Shown: piece by piece, positions 32,507 through 42,402 of the stretch
Layout of the letters: every line of letters starts with the position of its first letter
How positions within the stretch are numbered: position 1 is the first letter of the stretch
Origin: an uncultured Spirochaetaceae bacterium
GTDB taxonomy: Bacteria; Spirochaetota; Spirochaetia; Treponematales; Treponemataceae
Length of the DNA: 50,038 bases
Assembly (NCBI GenBank): GCA_902789325.1
Contig: CADANN010000001.1
Location: forward strand, 102,024-152,061
Direction of reading: 5' to 3'
Translations under genes and position numbers: made by a program
The notes under the pieces: generated by a model
Databases searched by the model: none
The model's input: the letters and a program-made list of their open reading frames with translations, nothing else
What the model was told of the DNA's origin: nothing

Positions 32507-33445
32507 TTAGTGTCCTACTCTGCTCAAAAGCTTCTGAATAACTTTGTTACAGAGAATCATTGTAAGGAACAATACTGTTGCGATTGCAGAAGCATATCCC
32601 ATTTCAAAACGTGTGAAACCGTAGTCGAACAAGTGAGTTACGATTGTACGTGCATAGTATTCTGTAGAAGGATAACCAGCAAGCTGCATGGTAACATCAC
32701 ATACACCGAATGCAGAGGTAATTGACATAACGGCACCGAACAAGAGCATTGGCTTCATGTTAGGCAATGTAATGAACCAGAGTTCCTGCCAGCGGTTCTG
32801 GATACCATCGATATAACCAGCTTCATACTGAGCCTTATCAATACCTTTAAGACCAGCTACGAATGAAAGGAATCCGGCACCCATAGACATCCAGAGAATG
32901 ATAGGAATAATAACTTTTAAACCAATTGCAGGATTTGTAAGGAACATGATAGGAGAATTTGTAAGTCCTAAATTGGCAAGTGCTCTGTTAATCCAACCGT
33001 TCTGGTCATCGTTGAACAAAATCTTGAATACCTGATATGCATTACCTGAAATAGATGGTGCATAGAAGAAGAATACTACAAGAGTTCTGATCCACTTTGG
33101 AAGCTCATTAATAAGCCAGGCAAAAATGAAGGCAAGAACATATCCTACAGGTCCTGTAATAATCGCAATAAGGAAAGTATTCTTTACGGCAATTGTAAAT
33201 ACTTCATCTTCAAGGAACAGATTCAAATAGTTACGAGCACCAATGAAATCTGGTTTTTCCAAAATATTATAGTTTGTGAAACTAAAATAAATTGAAGTAA
33301 TCATAGGAAGTACATAGAAAGTAATAAACAAAACAGCATATGGAAGCAGGAACAAATACATTGTTTTATGCACCCTAATACTGCGAGCCGTGTCAGAAAG
33401 AGCAAGCTTTTTCTTAGCTATGTATTTATCTAACTTTTCACTCAT
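32507..33445 (-). CDS. Carbohydrate ABC transporter permease, MalF/UgpA-like
   Basis: A 312-residue permease with six helices. The start YLFLLPYAVLFITFYVLPMI and the coupling loop QYEAGYIDGIQNRWQELWFI are typical, although the usual EAA triplet here reads EAG. The gene lies 17 bases after the large fusion binding protein. It is likely to use a shared distant ATPase. Confidence 0.9.
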   Translation of the reverse strand: MSEKLDKYIAKKKLALSDTARSIRVHKTMYLFLLPYAVLFITFYVLPMITSIYFSFTNYNILEKPDFIGARNYLNLFLEDEVFTIAVKNTFLIAIITGPVGYVLAFIFAWLINELPKWIRTLVVFFFYAPSISGNAYQVFKILFNDDQNGWINRALANLGLTNSPIMFLTNPAIGLKVIIPIILWMSMGAGFLSFVAGLKGIDKAQYEAGYIDGIQNRWQELWFITLPNMKPMLLFGAVMSITSAFGVCDVTMQLAGYPSTEYYARTIVTHLFDYGFTRFEMGYASAIATVLFLTMILCNKVIQKLLSRVGH

Positions 33446-33462
33446 TTTTTTTCTCCTAAAAA

Positions 33463-36400
33463 CTAATCCTCGGCAACAGGAAGATTAAATTCCTGACGCT
33501 TACGGGTCAGCTCTTCGTTAATCTTACGTGTATAATCGATAAGAGTCTCGCGAGCATCATCTTTTGCATTAATTACACGACGTGTAGCATTTACAATGTG
33601 ACGTGGTGTGTAGTAGCTACCTGGAACTTCTGGAACTCCAACTGTGTCTTCCATAGATTCATTAAGAACTTTAATCTGTCTTGAATTCCAAGAAAGCTGT
33701 TTAAGAGCTTCTTTGTTTGCTGTTGCATAACGAGCAGATGCACCAAGCAAAGCTTCCATTTCACGACCGAAACGAACCTGAACATCTTTAGAAACCCACC
33801 ACTTCATGAATTCCCAGGAATCATTCATACGCTGTTCGTTCTTCATAACTGCATTCCATGTCTTTTCGTCGATACCAGGAATTACACCTTCAGCAAATGT
33901 CTTTCCGTTGTTATCACTATAAGCAAGTTCAGGAAGATTTGAAAGATCAAGGTCATCAAGATCAATTCCCTTCTTAATCATCATACAGCAGACACCACCA
34001 GAAACATTTGAACGGTTGATGTTACCCTTTTCATCCAGAGTGCCAGGAAGATATGTAAAGTCCCAGAGACCACGAATTTCAGGAGCACCAACTACAATTG
34101 AGTTGTATGTAGTATAGTTTGCAATTCCGATTGCCATTTCACCAGTACGGAAACGGCTCATGAAGTCATAAATAGTAGGAAGTCCATAACTGTTATAAAG
34201 ACTTGTATATGTCTTGAAAGCAGCAATTCCAGGTTCACTATCAATAATAGACTTATCGCCTTCTTTATTGTAAACCTGACCACCTGCCTGATAAACCATA
34301 GAATAGAATGGTGTCATATCAGGAGTTCCGATAATTGGATAAGGAACACCTACAGAGATATTGTTACCCTGGAGGGTTGGAAGGATTTCAATCAAATCAT
34401 CCCATGTATTTGGAACCTTAAGATTTAACTGTTCAAGAATATCTTTACGATAGAACATAAGGTTGAATGTCTGCTGCTCAGGAAGAGCAAAAACACCATT
34501 CTCATATTCATATGGCTTATAAGCACTTGGCATAAACCAAGAAAGAACTTCATCACAATCCTTAAATCTCTTAAGGTTTACGTTTGCATTACGCAATGCA
34601 TAATCGACAGGATGAGACTGATATGTAGAAATAACAACATCAGGTCCGTTACCTGCAACTACGGCGTTAAGAAGTGATTCAACTTTAATAAGCTTTACGT
34701 TTACGTTAATTCCATAATTTGGAGTAAAGCTATCATCAATCATATTCTTAAGAACCTGGCTCTGATCACGACCTGTTACGATCCATACTTCAATAAGGTG
34801 ATCTGAACCGTCTTTATAAACGCTACCCAAAGAAGCAGAGTCATAAAGATATGAGTTGATGAATGATGTAACTTCATGTGCTACATTCTTGAAGAAGTTT
34901 GAACGATCTGCCTTAATCTTGTCATTTGCACTCTGAACAAGGATATAGTCGATATCAAGCTTTGTTTCAGTCATCTGAAGCATAGAAGAAGCCAAAGTTG
35001 TTGTATTATCCTTAAAGTTTACAAAACCTTTTGTAATACGATCAGGATGTTTATAGAACTGCTCAAGCTGAAGAGCAAGAATTTCTGCTGGAGAAATCTG
35101 ATTTGATTTTTCACCTGTGATTGCAACGAAGTCGTCTACAAGTTTATAAAGACGGCGGCTTTCGAGCATCATAGCTTCTACTTCATCAGGGAATACCTTA
35201 TGAATTTCGTAATCGCGGTTCTGATCTGGCTGAGCACCTGTAAGAACAAGAATAGTTCTGTAAATCTGATTCAATCTGAATACAGAATCCTGAACTTCCT
35301 GCATTACTTTACCAATTTCACCAAGAGTTGCTTCGAGGCGGATTGTATGCTTACCTTTTGAGAGATAGAAATTATATGGCTTTTTGTTTTCATCTGAAAG
35401 AGTTGCAAACTGCCAGTCTGAGTCGTATTTAAAACCAACAGACTTAAGTGTATCAATAGGAATTACATCGTCGATATAAACTGAACGACATGCAACATAA
35501 CCACGCTGGAAGAACTGACGTGCTTTAAGAGAAATTGTATACCAGCCGTTTTCAGGTATATCAAGTTCCCACTCAATCCACTGACCAGGGATTTTCCAAG
35601 AGTCACCACCAGTGTAGTTTAAAATAGTCTGTTTGGTGCTATATGGTTCTGTGATAGCAGAAGAACGGTCATAGCGGGCAAACAAAGAAGGGTCAGAACG
35701 AAGAACAGAGTCTTCTCCCTGTACCTTTATAGTAATATCTTTACCTGTAAAGTTTTCTGGTTTTGAAGGCTGCTTAGCAAGATACTGTTCGTATGTATCA
35801 TATTTTACAATAGGTGTAAGTGTGATAGCAGAAATTGCCATTGGCTCACTTGTTGATTCCAATGTAATTTCGTTTTCACCTTTATTAAAATAGAATTTAT
35901 AAGGATCTACTTCATATCCAAGATCACTCTTGAAATAAGCATCCTGATATTCAAAAACTTCTACCTGTGTTGGACGAATGCTGTTACCACGGTTATCGTA
36001 TTTTACAGGACCACCGTCTTTCCAAAGTCTATAGAAAGCCAATGTATCTGCACCAGTAAACGGCAATTCACCATTAATATACAGAATACGATCCATATTT
36101 ACATTTCGCGAAGGAACTGCAATGTATTCCATATTAATATTGTAGAAACCTGCCTCAGGTACTTCTACTTTCCATGTTACAGAAGAATCCTCTTCTGTAA
36201 ATACAACATCCTTTCCCTTGTAGTTCTTTTCCACTCGGGCACCGTTCGACTTTGTTTCATCAAAATCCAGAACAGCAACATTAACTTTACTTTTTGGACT
36301 TTTTGCAGCTGAATGTTCGTTCAAATATTCAGCATATGTACGTGTAGTTGAAACAGTTCCAACATTTGTGGATAAATCATAATTATCATACTTGCTATGA

Positions 36401-36504
36401 TAATCTTTCTCAGGAAAAAAGCTCGGTATTGCAAAAATGAGAATGATAACAGCTAAAGTTATCAGGACATTTCGCAACGTTTTGTTTATTTTTATTCCTA
36501 TCAT
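33463..36504 (-). CDS. Membrane-anchored carbohydrate-binding-like module and solute-binding domain fusion
   Basis: A 1013-residue protein. It has an uncleaved N-terminal helix (about 11-30, VLITLAVIILIFAIPSFF) instead of a lipobox. Two beta-sandwich modules follow, about 85-225 (WKVEVPEAGFYNINMEYIAV) and 245-400 (WIEWELDIPENGWYTISLKA). Each ends in a strand pair (ENEITLESTSEP, KHTIRLEATLGE), as in CBM6/35-type carbohydrate binders. A helical linker leads to a family 1 solute-binding domain from about 565 (EVWIVTGRDQSQVLKNMIDD, FNLMFYRKDILEQLNLKVPN). This is more than twice the usual binding-protein length. It probably captures a polymeric glycan and hands it to the permeases. It starts the operon. 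Confidence 0.8.
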   Translation of the reverse strand: MIGIKINKTLRNVLITLAVIILIFAIPSFFPEKDYHSKYDNYDLSTNVGTVSTTRTYAEYLNEHSAAKSPKSKVNVAVLDFDETKSNGARVEKNYKGKDVVFTEEDSSVTWKVEVPEAGFYNINMEYIAVPSRNVNMDRILYINGELPFTGADTLAFYRLWKDGGPVKYDNRGNSIRPTQVEVFEYQDAYFKSDLGYEVDPYKFYFNKGENEITLESTSEPMAISAITLTPIVKYDTYEQYLAKQPSKPENFTGKDITIKVQGEDSVLRSDPSLFARYDRSSAITEPYSTKQTILNYTGGDSWKIPGQWIEWELDIPENGWYTISLKARQFFQRGYVACRSVYIDDVIPIDTLKSVGFKYDSDWQFATLSDENKKPYNFYLSKGKHTIRLEATLGEIGKVMQEVQDSVFRLNQIYRTILVLTGAQPDQNRDYEIHKVFPDEVEAMMLESRRLYKLVDDFVAITGEKSNQISPAEILALQLEQFYKHPDRITKGFVNFKDNTTTLASSMLQMTETKLDIDYILVQSANDKIKADRSNFFKNVAHEVTSFINSYLYDSASLGSVYKDGSDHLIEVWIVTGRDQSQVLKNMIDDSFTPNYGINVNVKLIKVESLLNAVVAGNGPDVVISTYQSHPVDYALRNANVNLKRFKDCDEVLSWFMPSAYKPYEYENGVFALPEQQTFNLMFYRKDILEQLNLKVPNTWDDLIEILPTLQGNNISVGVPYPIIGTPDMTPFYSMVYQAGGQVYNKEGDKSIIDSEPGIAAFKTYTSLYNSYGLPTIYDFMSRFRTGEMAIGIANYTTYNSIVVGAPEIRGLWDFTYLPGTLDEKGNINRSNVSGGVCCMMIKKGIDLDDLDLSNLPELAYSDNNGKTFAEGVIPGIDEKTWNAVMKNEQRMNDSWEFMKWWVSKDVQVRFGREMEALLGASARYATANKEALKQLSWNSRQIKVLNESMEDTVGVPEVPGSYYTPRHIVNATRRVINAKDDARETLIDYTRKINEELTRKRQEFNLPVAED

Positions 36505-36608
36505 AATAGTCCTTATTGTATCACATCTGCAACTTTTTTCTATAGGAAATTATTCTTAGGTCATTAAATACTAGTATTTTAGTGAATGTTATTACAGAAA
36601 AATGGGCT

Positions 36609-36662
36609 AAAAAAAATCAGGTGCGCCAACGGGGATGATGTTGTCGCACCTGATTTTTTTAG
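36609..36662. terminator. Strong terminator between the PspC gene and the glycan operon
   Basis: An A run, ATCAGGTGCG, a 19-base loop and CGCACCTGAT, then a T run; symmetric, so it can act on both strands. The remaining spacer to the fusion gene (36505-36608) has a possible -10 (TACAAT on the minus strand) close to the start codon but no clear -35. Confidence 0.85.
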
Positions 36663-36706
36663 CTCATTTGAAATATTAACCTTCCCTCCAATCAAAGTGG
36701 AAAAGA

Positions 36707-37045
36707 TTATTTTTCGTCTTTGAAATAATTGTCGAAATCTTCGTCGGAATGCAGCTTGCTGTCTTTTTCTGATTCTGATTTTGAAGAAGTCTTTTTATCT
36801 TCTTCTGGATCTATGTTTGCGCTTTTGAGATTTTCTGTATCATCCTCTCCAAAGTCTTCATCATCATATGGCATTACGATAACTGCGATAAGATAGATGA
36901 TAAGACCTGCGCCTTTCAGAATACAAAGAATAGCTGCAATAATACGAACAATTGTAGGGTCCATATTAAAGTATTCTGCAAGACCACCACAAACACCACC
37001 AATCATCTTGTTTTTTCTTGATTTATAAAGCTTCTTACCTTTCAT
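36707..37045 (-). CDS. PspC-domain envelope stress protein
   Basis: A 112-residue membrane protein. The PspC domain is clear: KLYKSRKNKMIGGVCGGLAE, YFNMDPTIVRII, and a helix LCILKGAGLIIYLIAVIVMP ending in the typical MP. The C-terminal half is acidic and Ser/Lys-rich (EDFGEDDTENLKSANIDPEE). The ATG at 37045 fits GAGGAG eight bases upstream; a GTG at 37054 is too close to it. It is last in an operon with PadR and DUF1700/DUF4097 genes, a common membrane-stress arrangement. Confidence 0.9.
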   Translation of the reverse strand: MKGKKLYKSRKNKMIGGVCGGLAEYFNMDPTIVRIIAAILCILKGAGLIIYLIAVIVMPYDDEDFGEDDTENLKSANIDPEEDKKTSSKSESEKDSKLHSDEDFDNYFKDEK

Positions 37046-37073
37046 TTTATTCACTCCTCTTCTATATATATGC

Positions 37074-38009
37074 TTATTCTTCTATTTTAATATTCACAGA
37101 GCCCATTCCGCAGTTTACAGAAAAATGATTTGCAAGCTTTTGATTATTATAAATCTGGCATACACCACTCTTCTTTTCATCATTAAAGCGGAAATCTCCA
37201 AGACCTACCTTAGCGTCATAAGAATAAGATTTTGGATCACCCTTAAGTTTGAGATTTATACTGCCCATTCCACAGTCAAGATTAACTGAACCAGTTACAC
37301 TACCCTTAAACTCAAGGTTACCCATTCCACAACGCATATTGATTTTACCGCCAAAAATACCATCAAGCACCAGATTTCCGGCATCAACATTCATATTTCC
37401 AGACTGACAGGAAATAGAAAGCGGTCGAGAAACAAGTTTTCCAGCACCTACTGAAATACGAAACTTATCTACAGATGCATTTTTTGGAATAGTAACAAGG
37501 ATACGTGGAACAATGCGGCTTCTGCGGTCATGACTCCAGAAATTAAGATTAAAACGTCGGTTATTACTAACAACAAGAGTTCCCTCTTTACTGAGGTAAC
37601 AGTTTAGACACTCCTGCTGAAGTCCACGGGTTTCAATGCAATATTTATCACCTTCGATCAAAGCAACTTCAGCTGCACCAAAATCCATTGAAATATTTGT
37701 TACATCTCTTTTTGCAAATTCAAAATAAAGAGCATCTATACTGCGATCCCCGGAAGCGGATTCTCTGCTCTGAGCATTGTCATCAGATTCCCCTTCTCCG
37801 TTTTTTTTAGTATCTACAAGTGCATTTGCAAACTTTTCGATGATAGTTTTTGCAAGCTCTTCTGGACTTCCAAGTTCGCGCATAACCTTTTCATCATCAT
37901 CTGCTTCATCAAAATAATCTGAATAATACTGTATAGCTTCAGCCTGCTCATCGCTGGAAAGCGACATAATACTACTTTTAAGCTCATTCAAATACTCATC
38001 TCTTGTCAT
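37074..38009 (-). CDS. DUF1700 plus DUF4097-type beta-helix protein
   Basis: A 311-residue protein. The N-terminal part is a DUF1700-like helical domain (MTRDEYLNELKSSIMSLSSD, YYSDYFDEADDDEKVMRELG). After a charged linker (about 70-95), the C-terminal 215 residues form a repetitive beta structure with recurring short Gly motifs (MNVDAGNLVLDGIFGGKINM, CGMGNLEFKGS, CGMGSINLKLKG, CGMGSVNIKIEE), as in DUF4097 proteins. No signal peptide or helix is seen, so the location is uncertain. It directly abuts padR (one gene ends and the next begins without spacer). Probably part of envelope stress sensing with PspC. Confidence 0.82.
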   Translation of the reverse strand: MTRDEYLNELKSSIMSLSSDEQAEAIQYYSDYFDEADDDEKVMRELGSPEELAKTIIEKFANALVDTKKNGEGESDDNAQSRESASGDRSIDALYFEFAKRDVTNISMDFGAAEVALIEGDKYCIETRGLQQECLNCYLSKEGTLVVSNNRRFNLNFWSHDRRSRIVPRILVTIPKNASVDKFRISVGAGKLVSRPLSISCQSGNMNVDAGNLVLDGIFGGKINMRCGMGNLEFKGSVTGSVNLDCGMGSINLKLKGDPKSYSYDAKVGLGDFRFNDEKKSGVCQIYNNQKLANHFSVNCGMGSVNIKIEE

Positions 38010-38330
38010 TTATTCCTCCGACTTCTTTCCCATCAGGATTTCGTCAACACCATTTCTAAAAAGTACCCATTCACTGCGGTACTTATCCAGCAGAATCATA
38101 CCATTCGAAGTTATCTTATAGTATCTTCTGTTCCTTCCCTGAAACTCCATATCATAAGTCTCAAGGTAACCGTCCTTCTGGAGTCTCCTAAGCACCGGAT
38201 AAAGTGTGCTTTCAGAAACATCCATAATTTTACGGACATCCTGCGTAATCTTGTAGCCGTAAGTTCCTTCAAGACTGACAACAGCCAGAACCACAGCATC
38301 AAGCAAGGCAGAACCCGCGGTAAACACCAT
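38010..38330 (-). CDS. PadR family transcriptional regulator
   Basis: A 106-residue winged-helix regulator. The family pattern is plain: LLDAVVLAVVSLEGTYGYKI, TQDVRKIMDVSESTLYPVLR, RLQKDGYLETYDMEFQGRNR, RYYKITSNG. It lacks a long C-terminal dimer domain, so it is of the short type. GGAGG lies six bases before the ATG. It is first in the operon and very likely controls it through the palindrome at the promoter. Confidence 0.92.
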   Translation of the reverse strand: MVFTAGSALLDAVVLAVVSLEGTYGYKITQDVRKIMDVSESTLYPVLRRLQKDGYLETYDMEFQGRNRRYYKITSNGMILLDKYRSEWVLFRNGVDEILMGKKSEE

Positions 38331-38369
38331 AGAATCCTCCTTCGCTTTTATAATATTATTTAGATATCT

Positions 38370-38408
38370 ATATTATATAATATATAATATTATAACAACA
38401 GAAGTCAA
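38370..38408 (-). promoter_or_regulatory. padR operon promoter with AT-rich palindrome
   Basis: On the minus strand TTGACT (38403-38408), an 18-base spacer and TATATT (38379-38384). The -10 is the centre of a perfect 10+1+10 palindrome (38370-38390), followed by TAGATATCTA at 38361-38370. Auto-repression by PadR is expected. Low complexity lowers certainty. Confidence 0.5.
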
Positions 38409-38427
38409 GAAAAATGTTACTTTAAAA

Positions 38428-38460
38428 TAAAAAAAAAGCAGACCGTTTTCACAGTCTGCT
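38428..38460 (-). terminator. Terminator after the oad operon
   Basis: On the minus strand AGCAGAC, a ten-base loop and GTCTGCT, then a long T run. It lies just downstream of oadB. Confidence 0.85.
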
Positions 38461-38489
38461 TAAATCTTTAGATATGAAGTTTTATATAA

Positions 38490-39941
38490 TTACATTCCGT
38501 AGGTACTAATGAATACACCGGCCGCAATAGCTGTACCGATTACACCTGCTACGTTTGGTCCCATAGCGTGCATCAAAAGGAAGTTTGTTGGATCTTCTGA
38601 CATACCTACTTTGTTTGCAACGCGGGCTGCCATTGGAACTGCTGATACACCAGCTGAACCAATGAGCGGATTAATCTTCTCTTTAAGGAAGAGATTCATA
38701 ATCTTAGCCATGATAAGACCACCCATTGTAGCGATACAGAAAGCCAAAAGACCAAGAACGATAATACCAAGTGAGTTAGCGTGCATAATCTTTTCTGGAG
38801 TCATCTGAGAACCTACACCAAGAGAAAGAAGTATAGAAACAATGTTCATAAGTTCGTTCTCTACAGTTTTTGAAAGACGCTGTACAATTCCAACTTCCTT
38901 AATGAAGTTACCGAATGCGAGCATACCAATAAGAGGAGCTGCAGGTGGCAAAAGAAGAATTGTTACAACAAGCAAGAGCAATGGGAAGAGAGTCTTTTCT
39001 GTCTTTGAAACAGGACGAAGCTGACTCATCTTAATAGTACGTTCTTTCTTAGAAGTAAGAAGCTTCATGATAGGTGGCTGAATCATTGGAACGAGAGCCA
39101 TGTAAGAATAGGCTGCAACTGCAATAACCGCCATCATTTCTGGAGCAAGCTTACCAGATACGTAGATAGAAGTAGGACCATCAGCACCACCGATAATAGC
39201 GATAGCACAAGCCTGCTTCATATTATAGTCGATACCAGGAATAAAGTTCATTGCAGCAACACCGAAAAGTGTAGCAAATACACCAAGCTGTGCAGCACCA
39301 CCAAGCAATGCTGTCTTAGGGTTAGCGATAAGAGGACCAAAGTCTGTCATAGCACCAATTCCCATAAAGATAAGCATTGGGAAGAACTCGTTTCCAACAC
39401 CTGCATTGTAGATGATATGAAGCATACCATCTGGGCCATCACCCATTCCTGCACCCGGAATATTTACAAGAATAGTTCCGAATCCGATTGGAATAAGAAG
39501 TAATGGTTCAAATCCCTTTACTACTGCAAGGTAAACAATAAGGAAGCCGATAGCAAGCATAATAAGTCTCTGCCAGCCCTTAACCGGATGAGCGGCAAGA
39601 TCAGCAGCGGCCTGTGCAGCCTGCTCTTCCTTAGCAATTTCCATAGCTTCTTTTGAAGCCTTCTCTTCTGCAAGTTCTTCTGCAGTAGGAGTATGAATCA
39701 TCTTATAGATACCTGTATTCTTTCCAACATTCTTAAAGAATGATGAAACAGAAATAGGCTTAATATTCTCAGAACCTTTAATGATTGTTGTAGATGCATA
39801 GCTCTTGCCAGAAGCTGAAGAACCACTGTTAGCAGAAGCCCCGCAACCTGCAAAAGAAAGTGCAACAGCAATCAAACAGATTACAGTTGTAATCTTAAGG
39901 TACTTGAATTTATCATTTTTTTTGTTCAATTCTGTTTCCAT
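38490..39941 (-). CDS. oadB: Oxaloacetate decarboxylase beta subunit with lipoprotein-like N-terminal extension
   Basis: The sodium-pumping membrane subunit of the biotin-dependent decarboxylase. From about residue 125 the sequence is classic Oad[21 protein letters not shown], the ion-path motif [20 protein letters not shown], and [20 protein letters not shown] near the end. Ordinary OadB proteins begin near that first helix. Here about 110 residues precede it: a signal-like helix with a possible lipobox ([13 protein letters not shown]), a Ser/Gly linker, and an acidic Ala/Glu/Lys helix ([20 protein letters not shown]). It overlaps the oadA stop by one base, so the operon is tightly coupled. 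Confidence 0.93.
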   Translation of the reverse strand: METELNKKNDKFKYLKITTVICLIAVALSFAGCGASANSGSSASGKSYASTTIIKGSENIKPISVSSFFKNVGKNTGIYKMIHTPTAEELAEEKASKEAMEIAKEEQAAQAAADLAAHPVKGWQRLIMLAIGFLIVYLAVVKGFEPLLLIPIGFGTILVNIPGAGMGDGPDGMLHIIYNAGVGNEFFPMLIFMGIGAMTDFGPLIANPKTALLGGAAQLGVFATLFGVAAMNFIPGIDYNMKQACAIAIIGGADGPTSIYVSGKLAPEMMAVIAVAAYSYMALVPMIQPPIMKLLTSKKERTIKMSQLRPVSKTEKTLFPLLLLVVTILLLPPAAPLIGMLAFGNFIKEVGIVQRLSKTVENELMNIVSILLSLGVGSQMTPEKIMHANSLGIIVLGLLAFCIATMGGLIMAKIMNLFLKEKINPLIGSAGVSAVPMAARVANKVGMSEDPTNFLLMHAMGPNVAGVIGTAIAAGVFISTYGM

Positions 39942-42028
39942 TACTGTACCTCGGCGAGTGTAGCACCCTGTGCAATCTGGCTGCCAGTTGCTGCGATAAA
40001 GTGAATCTTACCAGCGGCACCAGCCTTAATTTCCAATTCCATCTTCATTGATTCAATGATGATTACTGTTGTATCAGGAGTTACTGAAGCACCTTCACTA
40101 ACTGCATAGCGGAGAAGTGTTCCGGCTACAGGAGCTGGCACAGGTTTACCACCGGCAGATGCTGCAGGTGCTGGAGCTGGCTGAGCAGGAGCAGCAGGCT
40201 GTGGAGCTGGAGCTACAGGAGCTGCGGCAACTGGTGCACCGCCTAAATTAGCCAGAGTCTGGCCCTGTGCAATCTGAGTGCCTGGCTGTACAACAAAGCT
40301 GATTTTTCCATCAGCTGGAGCCTTAACTTCGAGTTCCATCTTCATAGATTCAATAATGATTACTGTGTCACCCTTCTTAACCTGAGCACCTTCGCTAACT
40401 GCATAGCGGAGAAGAGTTCCGGCAACAGGAGATGGCACTGGCTGACCACCACTTACTGCGGCAGCTGGAGCAGCTGTGGCTGCTACTGGAGCAGCGCCTG
40501 CAGCTCCAAATGTTACATTGTAAGCCTGACCGTTTACATTTACGCTCATGCTGTCGCCAGCAGGGCCTGTTGTAACATTGTATGCTGTACCATTAACATT
40601 GATTGTGTATGAACCACCTTTGTTTTCTTTAGCAACAGCTGGAGCAGCTTCTTTCTTAGCAAATGTTGCAGCTGCATCAACTGGTCCCTTAGAGCGTTCA
40701 GCAAAGAACTTAGGAGCAACATTAGGGAACATAGCGTATGTGAGAACGTCTTCATCAGAACCGTCACCACCAGCCTTCTTAGACTCTTCAACCATCTTGT
40801 CCCATTCAGGTTCAATAAGATCTGCAGGACGACATGTAACAACTGCATCCATATGATTCTGCTCAAGAGCCTTCTTAACAAGTTCTGGATCTGCATCAGT
40901 TGGGAGTTTACCGAACTTACCAGTAATCAAGTTACGGAAGTCCTGAGTCATTACTTTATATGGTCCCATAAGAACGTTCATAACAGCCTGTGTACCAACA
41001 ATCTGAGAGGTTGGAGTTACAAGTGGAACGTAACCAGCAGCCTTGTGAACCTTTGGAAGTTCAGCAAGTACAGCGTCCATCTTGTCGCCTGCGTTCTGCT
41101 GTTTGAGCTGTGATTCGAGGTTAGAAAGCATTCCACCTGGTACTTGAGAAAGAAGAATACGTGTATCAGCACCAAGGAAGGCAGATTCAAGAGATGAATA
41201 GTGCTTGCGAACTTCGCGGAAGTAAGCAGCAATCTCAAGAAGAAGTTTTGTATCAAGGCCAGTATCCATGTCTGTACCCTTGAGCATTTCTACTACAGTC
41301 TCTGTTGGAGAGTGAGATGTACCCATAGACATAGAAGAAATTGCTGTATCAAGCCAGTCTGCACCAGCTTCAGCAGCCTTCAAAAGTGTTGCAACAGAAA
41401 GACCTGTTGTAGCGTGTGAGTGGATTTCTACTGGAAGATCAACTTTTGCCTTGATTTTCTGTACGAGGTCATAAGCCTCATATGGCTTAAGAAGACCAGA
41501 CATATCCTTAATACAGATAGAATCTGCACCAAAGTCTGCATAAGTCTTAGCAAGCTCTGCATATTTTTCGTTTGTGTGGAATGGAGTTACGGCATAAGAA
41601 ATAGCCATCTGAACATCAACTCCAGATTTTTTAGCTGCCTTTGTAGCACATTCCATGTTACGTGGGTCGTTACAAGCATCGAAAATACGGAAACATCCGA
41701 TACCATTCTTTGCAGCAGTTTCAACGAACTTCTCTACTACATCATCAGCATAGTGCTTGTAACCAAGAAGGTTCTGAGCACGAAGAAGCATCATGATTTT
41801 TGTATCAGGCATTGCAGCATGAAGCTTGCGGAGACGATCCCATGGATCTTCGTTGAGGAAGCGGATACAAGAGTCATAAGTTGCTCCACCCCATCCTTCA
41901 ACATATTTATATCCAACTTTATTAAGCTTATCGCAGATTGGAAGCATATCTGCTGTTGTCATACGTGTAGCGTGAAGACTCTGATGAGCATCACGGATTG
42001 CAAGTTCTGTAATTCCTACTTTAGCCAT
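39941..42028 (-). CDS. oadA: Oxaloacetate decarboxylase alpha subunit with two biotinyl domains
   Basis: A 695-residue cytoplasmic carboxyltransferase that moves CO2 from oxaloacetate to biotin. The catalytic barrel shows [40 protein letters not shown] and [13 protein letters not shown] conserved carboxylase domain extends to about 470. The C-terminus has two biotinyl domains in tandem, each with the biotin site ESMKMEL ([15 protein letters not shown] and [15 protein letters not shown]), separated by an Ala/Pro hinge ([20 protein letters not shown]). Most OadA proteins have one. The two copies share long identical stretches, which suggests recent duplication. It is coupled to oadG upstream and oadB downstream. 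Confidence 0.95.
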   Translation of the reverse strand: MAKVGITELAIRDAHQSLHATRMTTADMLPICDKLNKVGYKYVEGWGGATYDSCIRFLNEDPWDRLRKLHAAMPDTKIMMLLRAQNLLGYKHYADDVVEKFVETAAKNGIGCFRIFDACNDPRNMECATKAAKKSGVDVQMAISYAVTPFHTNEKYAELAKTYADFGADSICIKDMSGLLKPYEAYDLVQKIKAKVDLPVEIHSHATTGLSVATLLKAAEAGADWLDTAISSMSMGTSHSPTETVVEMLKGTDMDTGLDTKLLLEIAAYFREVRKHYSSLESAFLGADTRILLSQVPGGMLSNLESQLKQQNAGDKMDAVLAELPKVHKAAGYVPLVTPTSQIVGTQAVMNVLMGPYKVMTQDFRNLITGKFGKLPTDADPELVKKALEQNHMDAVVTCRPADLIEPEWDKMVEESKKAGGDGSDEDVLTYAMFPNVAPKFFAERSKGPVDAAATFAKKEAAPAVAKENKGGSYTINVNGTAYNVTTGPAGDSMSVNVNGQAYNVTFGAAGAAPVAATAAPAAAVSGGQPVPSPVAGTLLRYAVSEGAQVKKGDTVIIIESMKMELEVKAPADGKISFVVQPGTQIAQGQTLANLGGAPVAAAPVAPAPQPAAPAQPAPAPAASAGGKPVPAPVAGTLLRYAVSEGASVTPDTTVIIIESMKMELEIKAGAAGKIHFIAATGSQIAQGATLAEVQ

Positions 42029-42046
42029 ATATTTATACCCCTATAT

Positions 42047-42295
42047 TTACGATTTCAATGCCTTGTCATGCACGGCCGCCGCGATTGCAGCAATAATAGC
42101 ACCATCATTTCCAGTATTTACTGGAGCCGAAGCCTTCGGTGTGTCTTTAGGCTCTTCTTTATCAAGTTTAAGTGCATGAACAACCCCCTTCAGGATTGTC
42201 ATACAGATAATCAGGATAATGATAAAGCTGAATACAACACACATACCAAGCAGAGTCAGAAGTCCGCTCTGCCCAAGCATTTCAGTAATTGTCAT
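42047..42295 (-). CDS. oadG: Oxaloacetate decarboxylase gamma subunit
   Basis: An 82-residue small membrane subunit that holds the complex together. It has one helix at about 14-36 (LTLLGMCVVFSFIIILIICM) and a cytoplasmic tail with Ala/Pro and the terminal helix NDGAIIAAIAAAVHDKALKS. First gene of oadG-oadA-oadB, with a consensus promoter upstream. The low similarity typical of OadG means the call leans on operon position. Confidence 0.88.
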   Translation of the reverse strand: MTITEMLGQSGLLTLLGMCVVFSFIIILIICMTILKGVVHALKLDKEEPKDTPKASAPVNTGNDGAIIAAIAAAVHDKALKS

Positions 42296-42373
42296 ATATT
42301 TATCCTCAAATTTCCGGCGTACCGGATAGTTTTCAAAAAAAATCGAAACATTCGCCCGATTTTAATACGTGAG

Positions 42374-42402
42374 ATTATAATGAAACAAGACTAAAAGTTC
42401 AA
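42374..42402 (-). promoter_or_regulatory. oad operon promoter
   Basis: On the minus strand TTGAAC (42397-42402), a 17-base spacer and TATAAT (42374-42379). It gives a leader of about 70 bases with CCGG stems. Confidence 0.7.

Noticed and set aside
41420..42394. A 324-codon open frame on the plus strand opposite oadA
   Set aside because: Its translation is Cys/Ile/Ser-rich without any family pattern, and oadA on the other strand is certain.
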